Shown here: one piece after another, positions 54,691-64,000 of the stretch
Layout: every line of letters starts with the position of its first letter
Numbering within the stretch: the stretch's first letter is position 1
Source: Roridomyces roridus
Lineage: Eukaryota > Basidiomycota > Agaricomycetes > Agaricales > Mycenaceae
Direction: 5' to 3'
NCBI GenBank assembly: GCA_029378245.1
Contig: JARKIF010000018.1
Location: 186,001-250,000 of the forward strand
DNA: 64,000 nucleotides
Program-made: the position numbers and the translations under genes
The notes under the pieces: model-generated
Database searches by the model: none
What the model saw: only the letters and a program-made list of their open reading frames with translations
Told to the model about the DNA's origin: nothing

Positions 54691-54800
54691 GTCTCGCCCG
54701 ACGCCTTTCACCTTCGTCAGAAGTTTCATCAAATTGCGAACCAAACCTTTGCGGCAGGCGCATGGCTGGCGCTGCTTAGTACTGCGATTCGGCCCACGGT
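54691..54800 (+). pseudogene. HpcH/HpaI aldolase fragment
   Basis: The frame HLRQKFHQIANQTFAAGAWLALLSTAI resembles the first 30 residues of the intact aldolase at 60597 (PLRQKIASQARAAGAWLTLPSTAI). The upstream sequence at about 54640-54660 (GTTTGTGACTGTTGACGCGC) also matches the intact gene's leader near 60450. No start codon context or downstream exons remain, so it is a truncated leftover of a duplication. Confidence 0.6.
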
Positions 54801-55107
54801 AATCTGTGACGACGTGCGTTCGGTTCCGCCTCCGTCTCCTTTTTGCCTTCCCGCGCTGAACAGTGACCAGTTCGAGGCCATCCTACTCCCTCCTAGTCCT
54901 CTAAATTCACTGTTCTTTCATTCGGTATCTGCGTCAAGACATGGTCATGCGCGTTGAGACAGGCGGCTTGAATGCAATCTTCGTACGTCAATTGAATTCT
55001 CTCAGACGCCCTCACGCTCACGCCGCCAGAGCGTCAATCATCGGTCCTTCGCCACTACTCGCGTCCCCCAGCTGCAGTCGCCATCTCGTCGCACCTCATT
55101 GTCTGAA

Positions 55108-58100
55108 ATGGAGGACTTCAACGCATCGGAGACACTGGCTTCCTCTCCAGACGAACAACCGTCTTTCGAAGAAATGTGGGACGAGGCGGCGAAGCAATTC
55201 GAAAGAATATGTGGCGAGTCGTTGATGGCGGGAGAAATCAAAAGTTTCGGGGATCTGGAGAGAAAGATCGGAAGGGATAGCAAAGCATCCTACGGCTCTG
55301 ACGAACCGCAGGATAAATGGGAGAAGGCGAAGAGCATGGGACTCCAGGCTCTCAAGTTTTTGAAGCTGCTTGTGGGTGCGGCTTCTCAAGCGTCCTCATT
55401 TGTGTGTTCTCTTTCTTGTTTTCAAAACGATCTTATTGACCGATTCACATAGATCCCCATTCCTGACGCGGCAACGGACATCCTCAGCTCCGCTCTGGGC
55501 TTCCTATTGGACATTCCTCAGGCGATCAAGGATTATGATGTCGCCTTGAACCAGATCTTCGGCGAGGTCTCCTCTGCGCTCTCCCAATTCCGTATATACC
55601 GGTCGATGGACCGAATTCATCCAGAACTCATCAAACAGATCCATTCTGTTTTGGTGAGCTTCGTCAAAATCTGCGCTCATGTCGTCAGGTGCCGCCAGGG
55701 AGGCCGTGTGTCACGGCTCGTCAAAAAGATCACAGTGGCCGTCTTCAAAATCGACTCAGGGCTGGAGGCTGAGAGGACCGAATTCAGGCGGGTGGTGCAG
55801 CAACAACGAGACGTCGAGAGCACAGTGACACTGAAGGAAATTGTTGGGACCCGGCGCCAGGTTGCGCTCCTGGGTCAAGACTTGCGCAGCTTGAGCCAAA
55901 CTTCGGTGGATACGCACCAGGACGTACAGGATACGAAAAATGATGTGAAGGCTCTGAAGGATGATGCCGACCGCATTAGGACCCTCACCAAGATCCGCGA
56001 CGCCCTCAGCATACCAGAGACCGTTCGCTTCGACTCCAAAACCACCCAGCAATGCACCACCATTTGCAAGCAGTGCCTCCCCGACACGGGGAAGTGGATT
56101 TGGGAGCACCCGGCGTACCAGGCTTGGACGGACTCCGCTAAAGACACCAGCGCCTCCATGCCGCACGTCCTTCTCGTGACGGGCCCGCCCTCTTCGGGAA
56201 AGACGTCCGTAAATGCACAGATCACGCGGCGCCTCGAGGGTTGGCCGGAACAGCAGCGCATCTATGTCGCGCACTACTTTTTCCGACCCAGCGCAGAGAA
56301 GTCGGATAACACCCAAGGGAGTTCGGTGGCTGATGCGCTGAAATACATGGCGTTTCAGATTGCGCGAGTTGACGACACCGTGCGCAACTCACTCGGCGAG
56401 GCGTGCAAAGATTCCGAGGGCGAGTCGAGTTTCCGCCGCTCTGACAGCACCCTCGAGATGCTGTGGGCGAATTTCAACATAGGGGGATCCGGTGCCATAT
56501 ACTGTACCGGCGTGTATGGTAGCGACGGGCCCAGGGTGCGTTACACTTCGCTTCGGCGATAAGTTAGCGACGCACTGCCACATTTGGGTGATCACCTGCC
56601 ATAAAAGGCAATTCCCAGCGCCGCAGGCCCGAAATTTTGATGGGAAAGGCCTTTTGGGGACGGTTTTCCCGCGTTACGCTGCAATTTAGGCAACATTTTT
56701 GGGCCGCGTTATGCGTTACGGTTGCTACCATACACGCCGGTACAGTACTACCTCGTCTTCAGTGGCATTGAACATTTGCCCGACGATCAGATTGAGATCC
56801 TGCTCAAGTTCGCCTTTGGCAGCGGATTTGCCGAAGATTCAGGCCGATCGGTACGCGTGCTTCTCAGTGGCACGGACGACCGGTTTGAGAATCCCAATCT
56901 GCCTTGTAGGGATCCACTGCGCATACGGATGGAGGAGTCCAACAAACTTGACTTGGAGATATATGTCAAGAACGTACTCTCTGAGCAAACCATGTTCAAG
57001 CACCCACAAGTGGGTTCAATTCAGCAGCAAGCGTACGACAAAATCGTCGACAAGTTGCCGAAGAACGTCAAGGGAAGCTACTCCTTGCTCAAATTTGATC
57101 TTGAAGAGGTGACCCGCAAATTGAGCACCCGCTCGACGTTGCCCGATCTCGATGACCTGCTCGACCACTTGAGGGGCAATCATGAGGCGGCCATCAATGC
57201 TCTGCAGCGGTCTCTGACCTCCGCTGAGATTGACGAGCTGAATGAGCTACTCAAATGGGTCTTGTTTAGCAGGGAGCCTCTCATGTTAGATCAACTGGAG
57301 GCCGTCTTGGTATGTGTCTCCGAGCTCTGGACCATCGTGGTACCTGATGAAGTCCAGTTTCTTCTCACGGGCAAAGATTCTATTGCGTCGCTACAGGACA
57401 TTATCCAAAGCAAATACGCAGCAGTTCTCGATATCAAAGACTCTCGTGTCGTTGCCCAGGACGGTGTCAAGAAGTATCTCGAGAAGGAACAAAAAACGGC
57501 GGAGGCTGCGTCACCTTCCTCACCTGGATCCTCGACTATTAGCATGACGATCAACATTCAGAATGCTGGCCAGGAGATGTGCGCAAACTTTCTGTGGGAC
57601 TTGGCACATCGCTGCGTCCGGGACAGATTCGACTTCAAACTGGACGGAGCTTCATCCGGAAACCGAAACGCGATCTGCGTGGATGAATTTGACGTTCACC
57701 GCAGCATCGTCCAGAAGGCGTTTGAATTCTTGAATGCAGAGCCTCGGAGCCAGACGGCCAAGATCGGGAAGTATCTTGTCTGCTGGCTACCTTACCATCT
57801 GCGCAAGCTCAAGGAACTCGAGGACAACAAAAAAGGGAGGCTTACGGAGCAAGAGCGAATCGAGATAGGGCAGAAACTCTACACGCTGTTTCGTGATGCC
57901 GACACATTCCAGCGCCACAAAGGCATTTTTGTGCAGACACATTGGACGGCGCACGAATTGAGGGATTTGCTAAAATGGTTGAGGGATTCCGCGGTGATGC
58001 GTCAAGCCGATGCAGAGTGGTACGATGAGATGCAGCAAACCTATAGGCCGACGAGGGGCTTCCTGAAGGGACTTGTGACCCTGCTGGTAAATGGTCTACT

Positions 58101-60420
58101 CCGGGAGAGAACCTGGGATGTGTCCAATGCCCGTGTTTGGCTTCAGCAGTTCATGGCGCTGGATGGAGATGAGGTGAGTCGTTCCTTCTTACCTGTCAAC
58201 TCTACTGATCAGAAAATGCAGCAAGTCGACTCGAGTAACACAGGTTCCTCCCTAGTGATGACTTGGGATGGTGCCGTGAGTACCTGGTGCCAGAGTTTCC
58301 TCAAACTCTCGGAGAAAGACCTCGACTCGCTCTGGTATGAACGTCTCGCAGAAGCAGCGACCTCACGAGCTACCGAGACCCGTGTCGACCCAGGGACGAT
58401 TCTGGCCCTCTGGAAACAAGCCATCGACAAGGAGAACCCGAGCTGGCGATGCTATCGCGGCTTGGGCTTGGCATACTTTCAGCAGAAAAAAATGGGCGAT
58501 GCCATTGAGCAGATGAAACTTGCTCTGGAGAAGGCGAAACAAGAGGCACAAGACGCCACTGATGATGTCTTCGATCTGAATCTGCTTTTGGGCAAATTTA
58601 TGCTGCAGACCGAACAGTGGAAACCAGCGGCGGATTATTACCGGGAAGCGCGCAATAGCAAAGACCCCGAACAGGCGAACAGCGCACAAGTGGGCTATTT
58701 CATGGCCCGCTTGCAGCAGGATGCCGGAAACACTCGGGAGTTATTGCAGGAATGCTTCGCTGAAGAACAAATTCAACAAGGCATAGCGAGCGTCGCCGAC
58801 ATCCTGAAGACCATTGCACGTGACTCCAAACGCGACGAATTGATTTCAAAACTCTTCACTGTAGCGTCCTCAAGCGACCAGCTCATGCAAGCCGTTGCAC
58901 AGGCACTGAAGATTGCGACGACGGTGTCTAATCGGTCCCTTTCAAAGAGAAGCGAACGTTTGAACGAGGCAAAAGTTCGCGGTGTGCTTTTATATCACCG
59001 CGGCGTCGTAGCCCACACTTACAGCGTTGTGGCAACGGATGAGGGTGGCAGCTCTGAAATGGATGCCACGAGTGCGGCGCTGCAATTCTGGCGCGACTGC
59101 CGTAGCCAACTCGCAGACTTGGGTGGACCAGACGCCCTTCTCGCGCAATCGGAGGCTGTGGCTGCACTGGCACGACACTATTTCCAGACATTGATGAGCG
59201 GGCAGTCCCAGGAACAAGACCTTGACCACCTGAAGCAACTTGCGAATGACATTGAAACCGACGCATCCACCGCCGGCGGCGATGCCTTGGGGTTCCTAGG
59301 TGTGCTATACATGCATCGCGGGGAGCCCAAAAAGGCAAAAGAGCTCCTCGGTCGGCGCTTCAGGCATGCAATGCAGATATTGTCGGACGACCTACCGGAA
59401 AACGACCGTGTGGGTTTCTCGACTTTGCGCAAAACGCTCGAGCTTTCCCAAGATTTCAAAAACGCAAGCATAGCGCTCATGTTGGAGGGTCAGCCGGACC
59501 TGGTGACGGAGGCGCTACATCCAGAGAAGCAGGTGTTTGATGAAGCTGCTGTGCAGCTGGCCATGAAGTATGCCACCATCGCCGATAAGACTGACAGCCC
59601 GGACGTCGAGGGTCCACGCATCGGACCCCGAGTTTCCAAAATCTTTAGGCTCCTCAGAGGCAAGGCGAAAGATGATTCACGAGCACCGTATCGGCGCTGG
59701 GTGGAAGCGCGCCACGACCGACTCCTTCAAATTGTTGCAAGGCTTGCTACCGAGACAGTTCGTGTCGCTCGCACGGAGGCGCCGAAGGCTGCGCAACAGC
59801 TGGAACGCCTCAATGCTGCCCAGGCGCATATTGACACTGCCTTTGAGGCAGCGGTAGCCGCTCTCACGAAGGCTCGTCAGCTGGAAGCCAGTCCAACCGA
59901 TGGCACTGCCGAGGTGGATCATGAAGACGCCGAGACAATATTGCCCCAAATAGACGAGGGTGAAATCGAGGTCGTTGCACATGGCATCCTCCAGAAGCGG
60001 TTGAAGAAAGGGATGTGGTCCGTGCATTACCCATGGAAGTGTTCCGGGCGGCTTGCGGACGGCACGGTTTGCCCGAAGAAACCGTTAATGGAACGCGTCT
60101 ATTACGCCTGCATGTACTGCATGGACCGGGCTTTTTGTTGGGAATGTCTGCAGTGGCTGCGAGACCCCGACGCCGAGGTGAAGATCACAGTTTGTGACGC
60201 TACCCACCAGTGGTTGAAGGTTTCACCGCCTTGCGAGGATATATACGTCGGACCTTTGGCGACGAGCGTGCGGGTCCCTCAGGACTTGAGGGCCGTGAAC
60301 GGGGATGAAAAGATTCGAGAGATTTGGTTTGCGGAAGGGACAGAGGAGAATGTTGTCAATGTTGAGGAGTGGAAGAGGGGATTGGCGAAGGAGTGGGGGA
60401 TTGATATTGACGAGTTGTGA
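55108..60420 (+). CDS. NLR-like STAND NTPase with ZZ-like finger (copy 2), interrupted by a MITE
   Basis: Same architecture as the gene at 43-48 kb. Exons: 55108-55401, 55453 onward, 56746-57309, 57358-58173 and 58222-60420, with 48-51-bp introns. The start is the ATG at 55108 (MEDFNASETL); an in-frame TTG at 55099 is not needed. P-loop GPPSSGKTS is near 56190, the Walker-B-like YLVFSGIEHLPDD straddles 56750-56790, then RVLLSGTDD, a winged-helix-like segment, TPR-like helices and the C-terminal Cys-rich finger (CMYCMDRAFCWEC) near 60105. A 244-bp transposable element splits the Walker B strand at 56502-56745. Read through, it adds a TAA at 56560; a candidate intron 56536-56745 (GTGCGT..TACAG) would remove the stop and keep frame. 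Without the insertion the protein has 1,639 residues. It is either inactivated or rescued by splicing. Confidence 0.75.
56502..56745. mobile_element. 244-bp MITE with TA duplication inside the NLR copy 2 coding region
   Basis: The ends are perfect 22-bp inverted repeats beginning CTGTACCGGCGTGTATGG. TA flanks both sides (56500-56501 and 56746-56747), and removing the element plus one TA restores GCC ATA TAC TAC CTC, which matches the intact paralogue (IYYLVF). The TA duplication and short inverted repeats fit a Tc1/mariner- or pogo-type non-autonomous element. No transposase is encoded. Confidence 0.85.
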
Positions 60421-60596
60421 AATTTGTACTTTACCCGTCAGGAATCGCGTTTGTTTGTGACTATTGACGCGCCGGGACGCGCATCTGAAATCTCGCAGTC
60501 ATGTGTGTATTGGACGACAAGTAACCGAGGCGTGGATTCGTCCGGTTACTTGCATTGTCCAATAAGGTGGGTCTCTCCCGATAACTTACCCCAATC

Positions 60597-61501
60597 ATGG
60601 ACACCTTTCCCCTCCGCCAGAAGATTGCGAGCCAAGCACGAGCTGCGGGCGCATGGCTGACGCTGCCTAGCACCGCGATTGCACGCACGATTGCCAAGAC
60701 GAAAGGGGTCTCCTGGATGCTCATCGACGCCGAGCACGGGCTGATCAATGACCACCATTTCTATGACCTCACGAATACTATCGCTTCGAGTGGTGTATCG
60801 CCGCTCATACGCATTCCGGCGGAGGAGCTGTGGATGATCAAGAGGGCTCTCGACGCTGGGGCCCATGGAATTATGGTCCCGATGGCCAATTCGCCCGAAA
60901 TCGTCCGGAAAGTGGTACAAGCGACCAAGTACCCCCCTGTTGGCGTCCGGGGGTATGGTCCTATGTTCACTGTGAGTGTTGAGTGGATCGCATTGTACAA
61001 CGTCCCGAAGGTGACTTTATAGCACGCTACCGGTGCACTCGGAGCTGCTTATCTTGCCGCGGCCAACGACGCCATCTTTGTGAGCGTGCAGATCGAGCAT
61101 CCCGACGCCGTGGCGCGTATCGACGAGATCGTGCAAGAGGGAATCGATTGTACATTCGTGCGTCTAGTTTCCTTTTCGTGCTTGGAATATATTCACAACT
61201 GAGAGCAGATCGGTCCCTACGATTTGGCTGTATCCATGGGTGTGGAACATGGAAGCGCGGAGCATGAGGCAGCTATCGCCAAGATTCTCGAGGCGACCAA
61301 GAAGGCGGGCAAGGTCGCCGGCATTTTCTGTGAGCATTCCGACTTTTCTAGTCGATTATTCTCCTTAACCGCGCTCAAGGCTTGACTGGGGAACAGGCGG
61401 AGAAACGATTCGCTCAAGGATTTGAGATGGTCAGCGTAACGACTGACATCGACACCCTCTCGGATGCCATGGCTGCTACTTTCGCTAAAGTGACTTTGTA
61501 A
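60597..61501 (+). CDS. HpcH/HpaI-family aldolase
   Basis: Four exons, 60597-60971, 61023-61157, 61209-61329 and 61380-61501, encode 250 residues, the usual length for the family. Motifs match class II pyruvate aldolases of the HpcH/HpaI/GarL type: IDAEHG with catalytic His47, IRIP with Arg72 that binds the pyruvate part, QIEHP with metal ligand Glu150, and GPYDLAVSMG with metal ligand Asp175. The enzyme would cleave or form 2-keto-3-hydroxy acids with a divalent metal, probably in the cytosol. Introns 1-3 (GTGAGT..TATAG, GTGCGT..AGCAG, GTGAGC..TCAAG) keep frame. It sits directly downstream of NLR copy 2, and a degenerate copy sits upstream of that gene, suggesting they were duplicated together. 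Confidence 0.85.
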
Positions 61502-61544
61502 AGGGAATATTTCATAGGGCTAGAAAGTACAGAGCTTGAATACA

Positions 61545-62863
61545 TTAATTCCCGAATATCGCGGTGATTCCATTGATCACGCTGCTAGGATCGAGCGCAC
61601 CCGCGAAACTCGCGAGTGTGCCCGGATCGAGACTGCTGGCAAAGTTCGCCAACGAGCTGGGGTCAAACCCTGTGGGGACATTGCTGGGATCGAAATTGAA
61701 TCCCCCAGCAAAGGGTGAGGAGTTGCCGGAACCGTAGCCAGCGGAATTTTGCTGATTCTGCTGGTACGCGTGCCAGATCTTGCCTACAGCGTGTATCATC
61801 GCCGAGCTCGTGTTGCCACTGGTTGGGGAGCCAGACGGACCGGCACCTGCGACACCGCCAGCCGCTGTGAAGCCGCCTAGAGGTGCGGCTGAAGGCAACC
61901 GCGGAGCTGCCGAGACAGGACGCAATGTTCTGCTAACCGTCGTTACATCTTGAATCCAGTCACTCGGCAGACTCCATGACGCCGAACCGTCGCCGTATGC
62001 GACGTAGTATAGGCCTCCCGCGTGCGGGCTTAAGGATAGAAACTGCATCGGGCGTTAAGAGACGTTCGATACAGATGAAAGGCCACACGCACTGCTATTC
62101 CCCTCCGTCGTGTGTTTTCCGCAGAATTCCGGATCAACGCATCCACGGCAGGATAGTGTGTTGCCACCTCGAATGTTATGGTGCCATCTCCGAAGAGCGC
62201 GACGAAGGAGCCGTGAACGCCGAGCGCGACGCATGTCGGGAAGCCCTTCCTCAGCCGGGAGGTTATGCTGGTCTCGAGGTCTGCTGGAAGATGTTGCCAG
62301 CTGAACCCAGAGGGTGAGATCGTAAAATAACTGGAATTTGGTCCAAAGACCGTCCGCGTTGTGTGTTCTCCGGATTGTGCGATCGTACGCATAAATTCAG
62401 CGAGTTTGGAATACTTGGGACCGAGGAATAGCTCTGCGAAAGGCTGTGAATCGACGGATTGACGAGATGGCGAGGTAGGCGTACCTTCGTAGTAATCCTC
62501 TCCTTTGACCGTTTTCCAGCACATGTTGAACATCCCAGCTTCCATGGGGAACTACGTCCAACATGAGGACCGGGGAATGCGCGTGTTGAAGGGGCTAAAC
62601 GTACCGCAACATCGTAGGGGAATTGGTTTGCTTGAGGGTGATTCGGATCCTCCAGAATGAGTCGCAATGGCTCCGGAAGGTTATTGTCACTCCTAGATAC
62701 AAGACGGTGAGCATGCCTGCCCTCGGCTGATAAAATCTGAACTGACCATGCCCTGCATCGAAGTGAGTACTTATTCTAGCTTCAGGAGGATGAAGACGGA
62801 CCATATCGTATCACTCTTGCAGAAGAACGCGCCGTTCGGTCCAAAAGAGAATTGGCAGTCCAT
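61545..62863 (-). CDS. Hypothetical protein with repeated VALG/DGS motifs and Gly/Ser-rich tail
   Basis: Multi-exon gene reading leftward. A probable first exon at 62863 (MDCQFSFGPNGAFFC), then exons containing LPEPLRLILEDPNHP, MEAGMFNMCWKTVK, FSWQHLPADLETSI, VALGVHGSFVALFGDGT, ALIRNSAENTRRRGIA and LSLSPHAGGLYYVAYGDGSASWSLPSDW. A low-complexity tail rich in Gly, Ser, Pro and Asn ends SSVINGITAIFGN. The alternating VALG..G.F.A..GDG and GLYYVAYGDGSASW pattern suggests a beta-rich fold. This type of protein is widespread in agaricomycetes, but I know no function. The first exon is the least certain part. Confidence 0.55.
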
Positions 62864-63634
62864 GGGGGACGGAGGTAAACGATTGAGGGGTTAAGAGGAG
62901 GCGTCTGGACATTGTGCCTGGCTGCTGCCAATTGCACCGCGTGCTTGACGTGCCAGGCGATAAATGAAATAGGGATGATGGATAGCGATCTAAAGTGCTA
63001 GGTTGAGAGACGGGCGTCTAGGGCGTGCTAACATGGAGGCCGGGACCCGGGGACTCTGAGTGCGATAGACGATGCATGGAAGGGAGAGAGGCGGGAGAAA
63101 ATCGGCTATCACTGGACGTTGATTTCGACTCGGACCAAACTCGGATCATGACCGCGACTTGAACAACATGGGCGCCCAACCGATTTGGAACGCGTCTTCG
63201 ACAGTCATTCGGCGTCATTCCGCGCCAATTGTTCCTGATGCGCGTACTTCATGAATCAGAAAAGGGTTTGGCACTGGAGGAACCGATCCGTTCCGAGCGG
63301 CCTTTTGCTTTGGGTGTTCACGGTCCAGGTTCTGTTGGAGACTACCACTCAACTCTGCCGCCTCAGGTACGACTTTGAATCCTGCTGTAAATGGCCATAA
63401 CCCAAACTTTCAGATAACCGCGTCGTCAAGGGTTTCGGTCAGCGCACGGGCGTTTCTTCAATGCACATCGGTGAAAGCACCCAGAGCTCATCCGGGATTG
63501 CCACCGCCCAATGTAACTGCTCCTTCAGAAATAGTTTGATTATTTCCGAGCACTCTGTCATGGTAGACGCCCGCCATCGTTCTTAAGGACCAGCACCCAC
63601 CCGACGAAACTCCATATCTCCCAACCCGTCTACC
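62864..63634. other. Intergenic region upstream of NLR copy 3
   Basis: No gene recognised. Divergent spacer between the hypothetical gene (minus) and the third NLR copy (plus). Confidence 0.45.
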
Positions 63635-64000
63635 ATGAAAGAATCGAAGACATCGGTTCCTGTTGAACAAGGTGCATTGAAGGAAATGTGGGAAATGGCT
63701 GCAAAAGAGTTTGAGAAGATATGCGGCGAGTCGTTGACAAGGGGCGAAATAAAGGGTTTTGAGGATGTGCAGAAGAGAATCGAGAAGGCGTCCTATGAGC
63801 CAGACGCGGAACCGGAGGATAAATGGGACAAGGCCAAGAACGTTGGACTCAAGTCGCTCACATATCTCAAGCTGCTCGTGGGCGCCGTTTCTCAAGTATC
63901 GTCATTCGTACGTGTTGCCATCCTTTACCAGGCACTCTCATCGACGACAAGTTGAGACTCCCATTCCTGCCGTCGCGGCAAACGTGACCGGCTCCGCTCT
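63635..64000 (+). CDS. NLR-like STAND protein, copy 3 (N-terminal part only, runs off window)
   Basis: Exon 1 63635-63907, intron 63908-63956 (GTACGT..TTGAG), exon 2 from 63957 to the window edge. The encoded start MKESKTSVPVEQG is followed by EMWEMAAKEFEKICGESLTRGEIKGFEDVQKRIEK, and exon 2 begins TPIPAVAANVTGSA. It is very close to copy 1 (48301, opposite strand) and more distant from copy 2. Only the Goodbye-like N-terminus is visible, so integrity cannot be judged. Confidence 0.8.

Noticed and set aside
55099..55107. Earlier start for NLR copy 2
   Set aside because: The codon at 55099 is TTG; the first ATG in frame is at 55108.
57310..57357. Residues between AVL and FLLTGKD in NLR copy 2 as coding
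   Set aside because: They form a 48-bp GT..AG intron whose place matches an intron in copy 1; the open frame there is a coincidence of length.

Overview
The window looks like nuclear DNA from a mushroom-forming basidiomycete (Agaricomycetes). The signs are genes split by introns of about 45-55 bp with GT..AG borders, a Ty3/gypsy chromovirus, basidiomycete-style F-box and SUR7/PalI proteins, a fungal Munc13-like protein, and large STAND/NLR proteins with a Goodbye-like N-terminus. I see no rRNA, tRNA, CRISPR or bacterial operon.

Layout. 1-11.3 kb is one large Ty3/gypsy retroelement. Its gag-pol frame is open from the left edge to 7769, and a second long intact ORF of unknown function lies between pol and the putative 3' LTR. 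11.3-18.7 kb is repeat-rich: a non-autonomous hAT-like element with a perfect 8-bp target duplication, a duplicated small membrane-protein gene whose second copy carries an in-frame stop, and an inverted-repeat tract. 18.7-23.7 kb holds a CoA-dependent acyltransferase-like gene, two small multi-pass membrane-protein genes (one SUR7/PalI-like) and a decapitated short-chain dehydrogenase. 24.0-33.2 kb is a cluster of one unrecognised multi-pass membrane-protein family: three long minus-strand copies, each with frame breaks, and one shrunken plus-strand remnant. 33.8-42.5 kb is conserved housekeeping-like sequence: a protein with a GTPBP1/2-like N-terminus but no GTPase, a Munc13/Ync13-like exocytosis regulator, and a DHA1-type MFS transporter.

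43.1-64.0 kb is the most interesting part. Three copies of one NLR-like gene are present: a complete minus-strand copy at 43.2-48.3 kb, a plus-strand copy at 55.1-60.4 kb interrupted by a 244-bp MITE, and the start of a third at the right edge. Each full copy combines a Goodbye-like domain, a P-loop STAND NTPase, a winged-helix-like segment, TPR-like helices and a C-terminal ZZ-like zinc finger. Between them sit an F-box protein, a 49-residue hydrophobic peptide gene with a GC-AG intron, a protein kinase, an HpcH/HpaI aldolase with a degenerate extra copy, and a hypothetical gene. I infer a rapidly changing NLR island of the kind used in fungal self/non-self or xenorecognition. The architecture is read from the sequence; the role is inference.

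Exon borders were worked out by eye from GT..AG signals, frame continuity and comparison among paralogues in the window, and none has been checked against transcripts.
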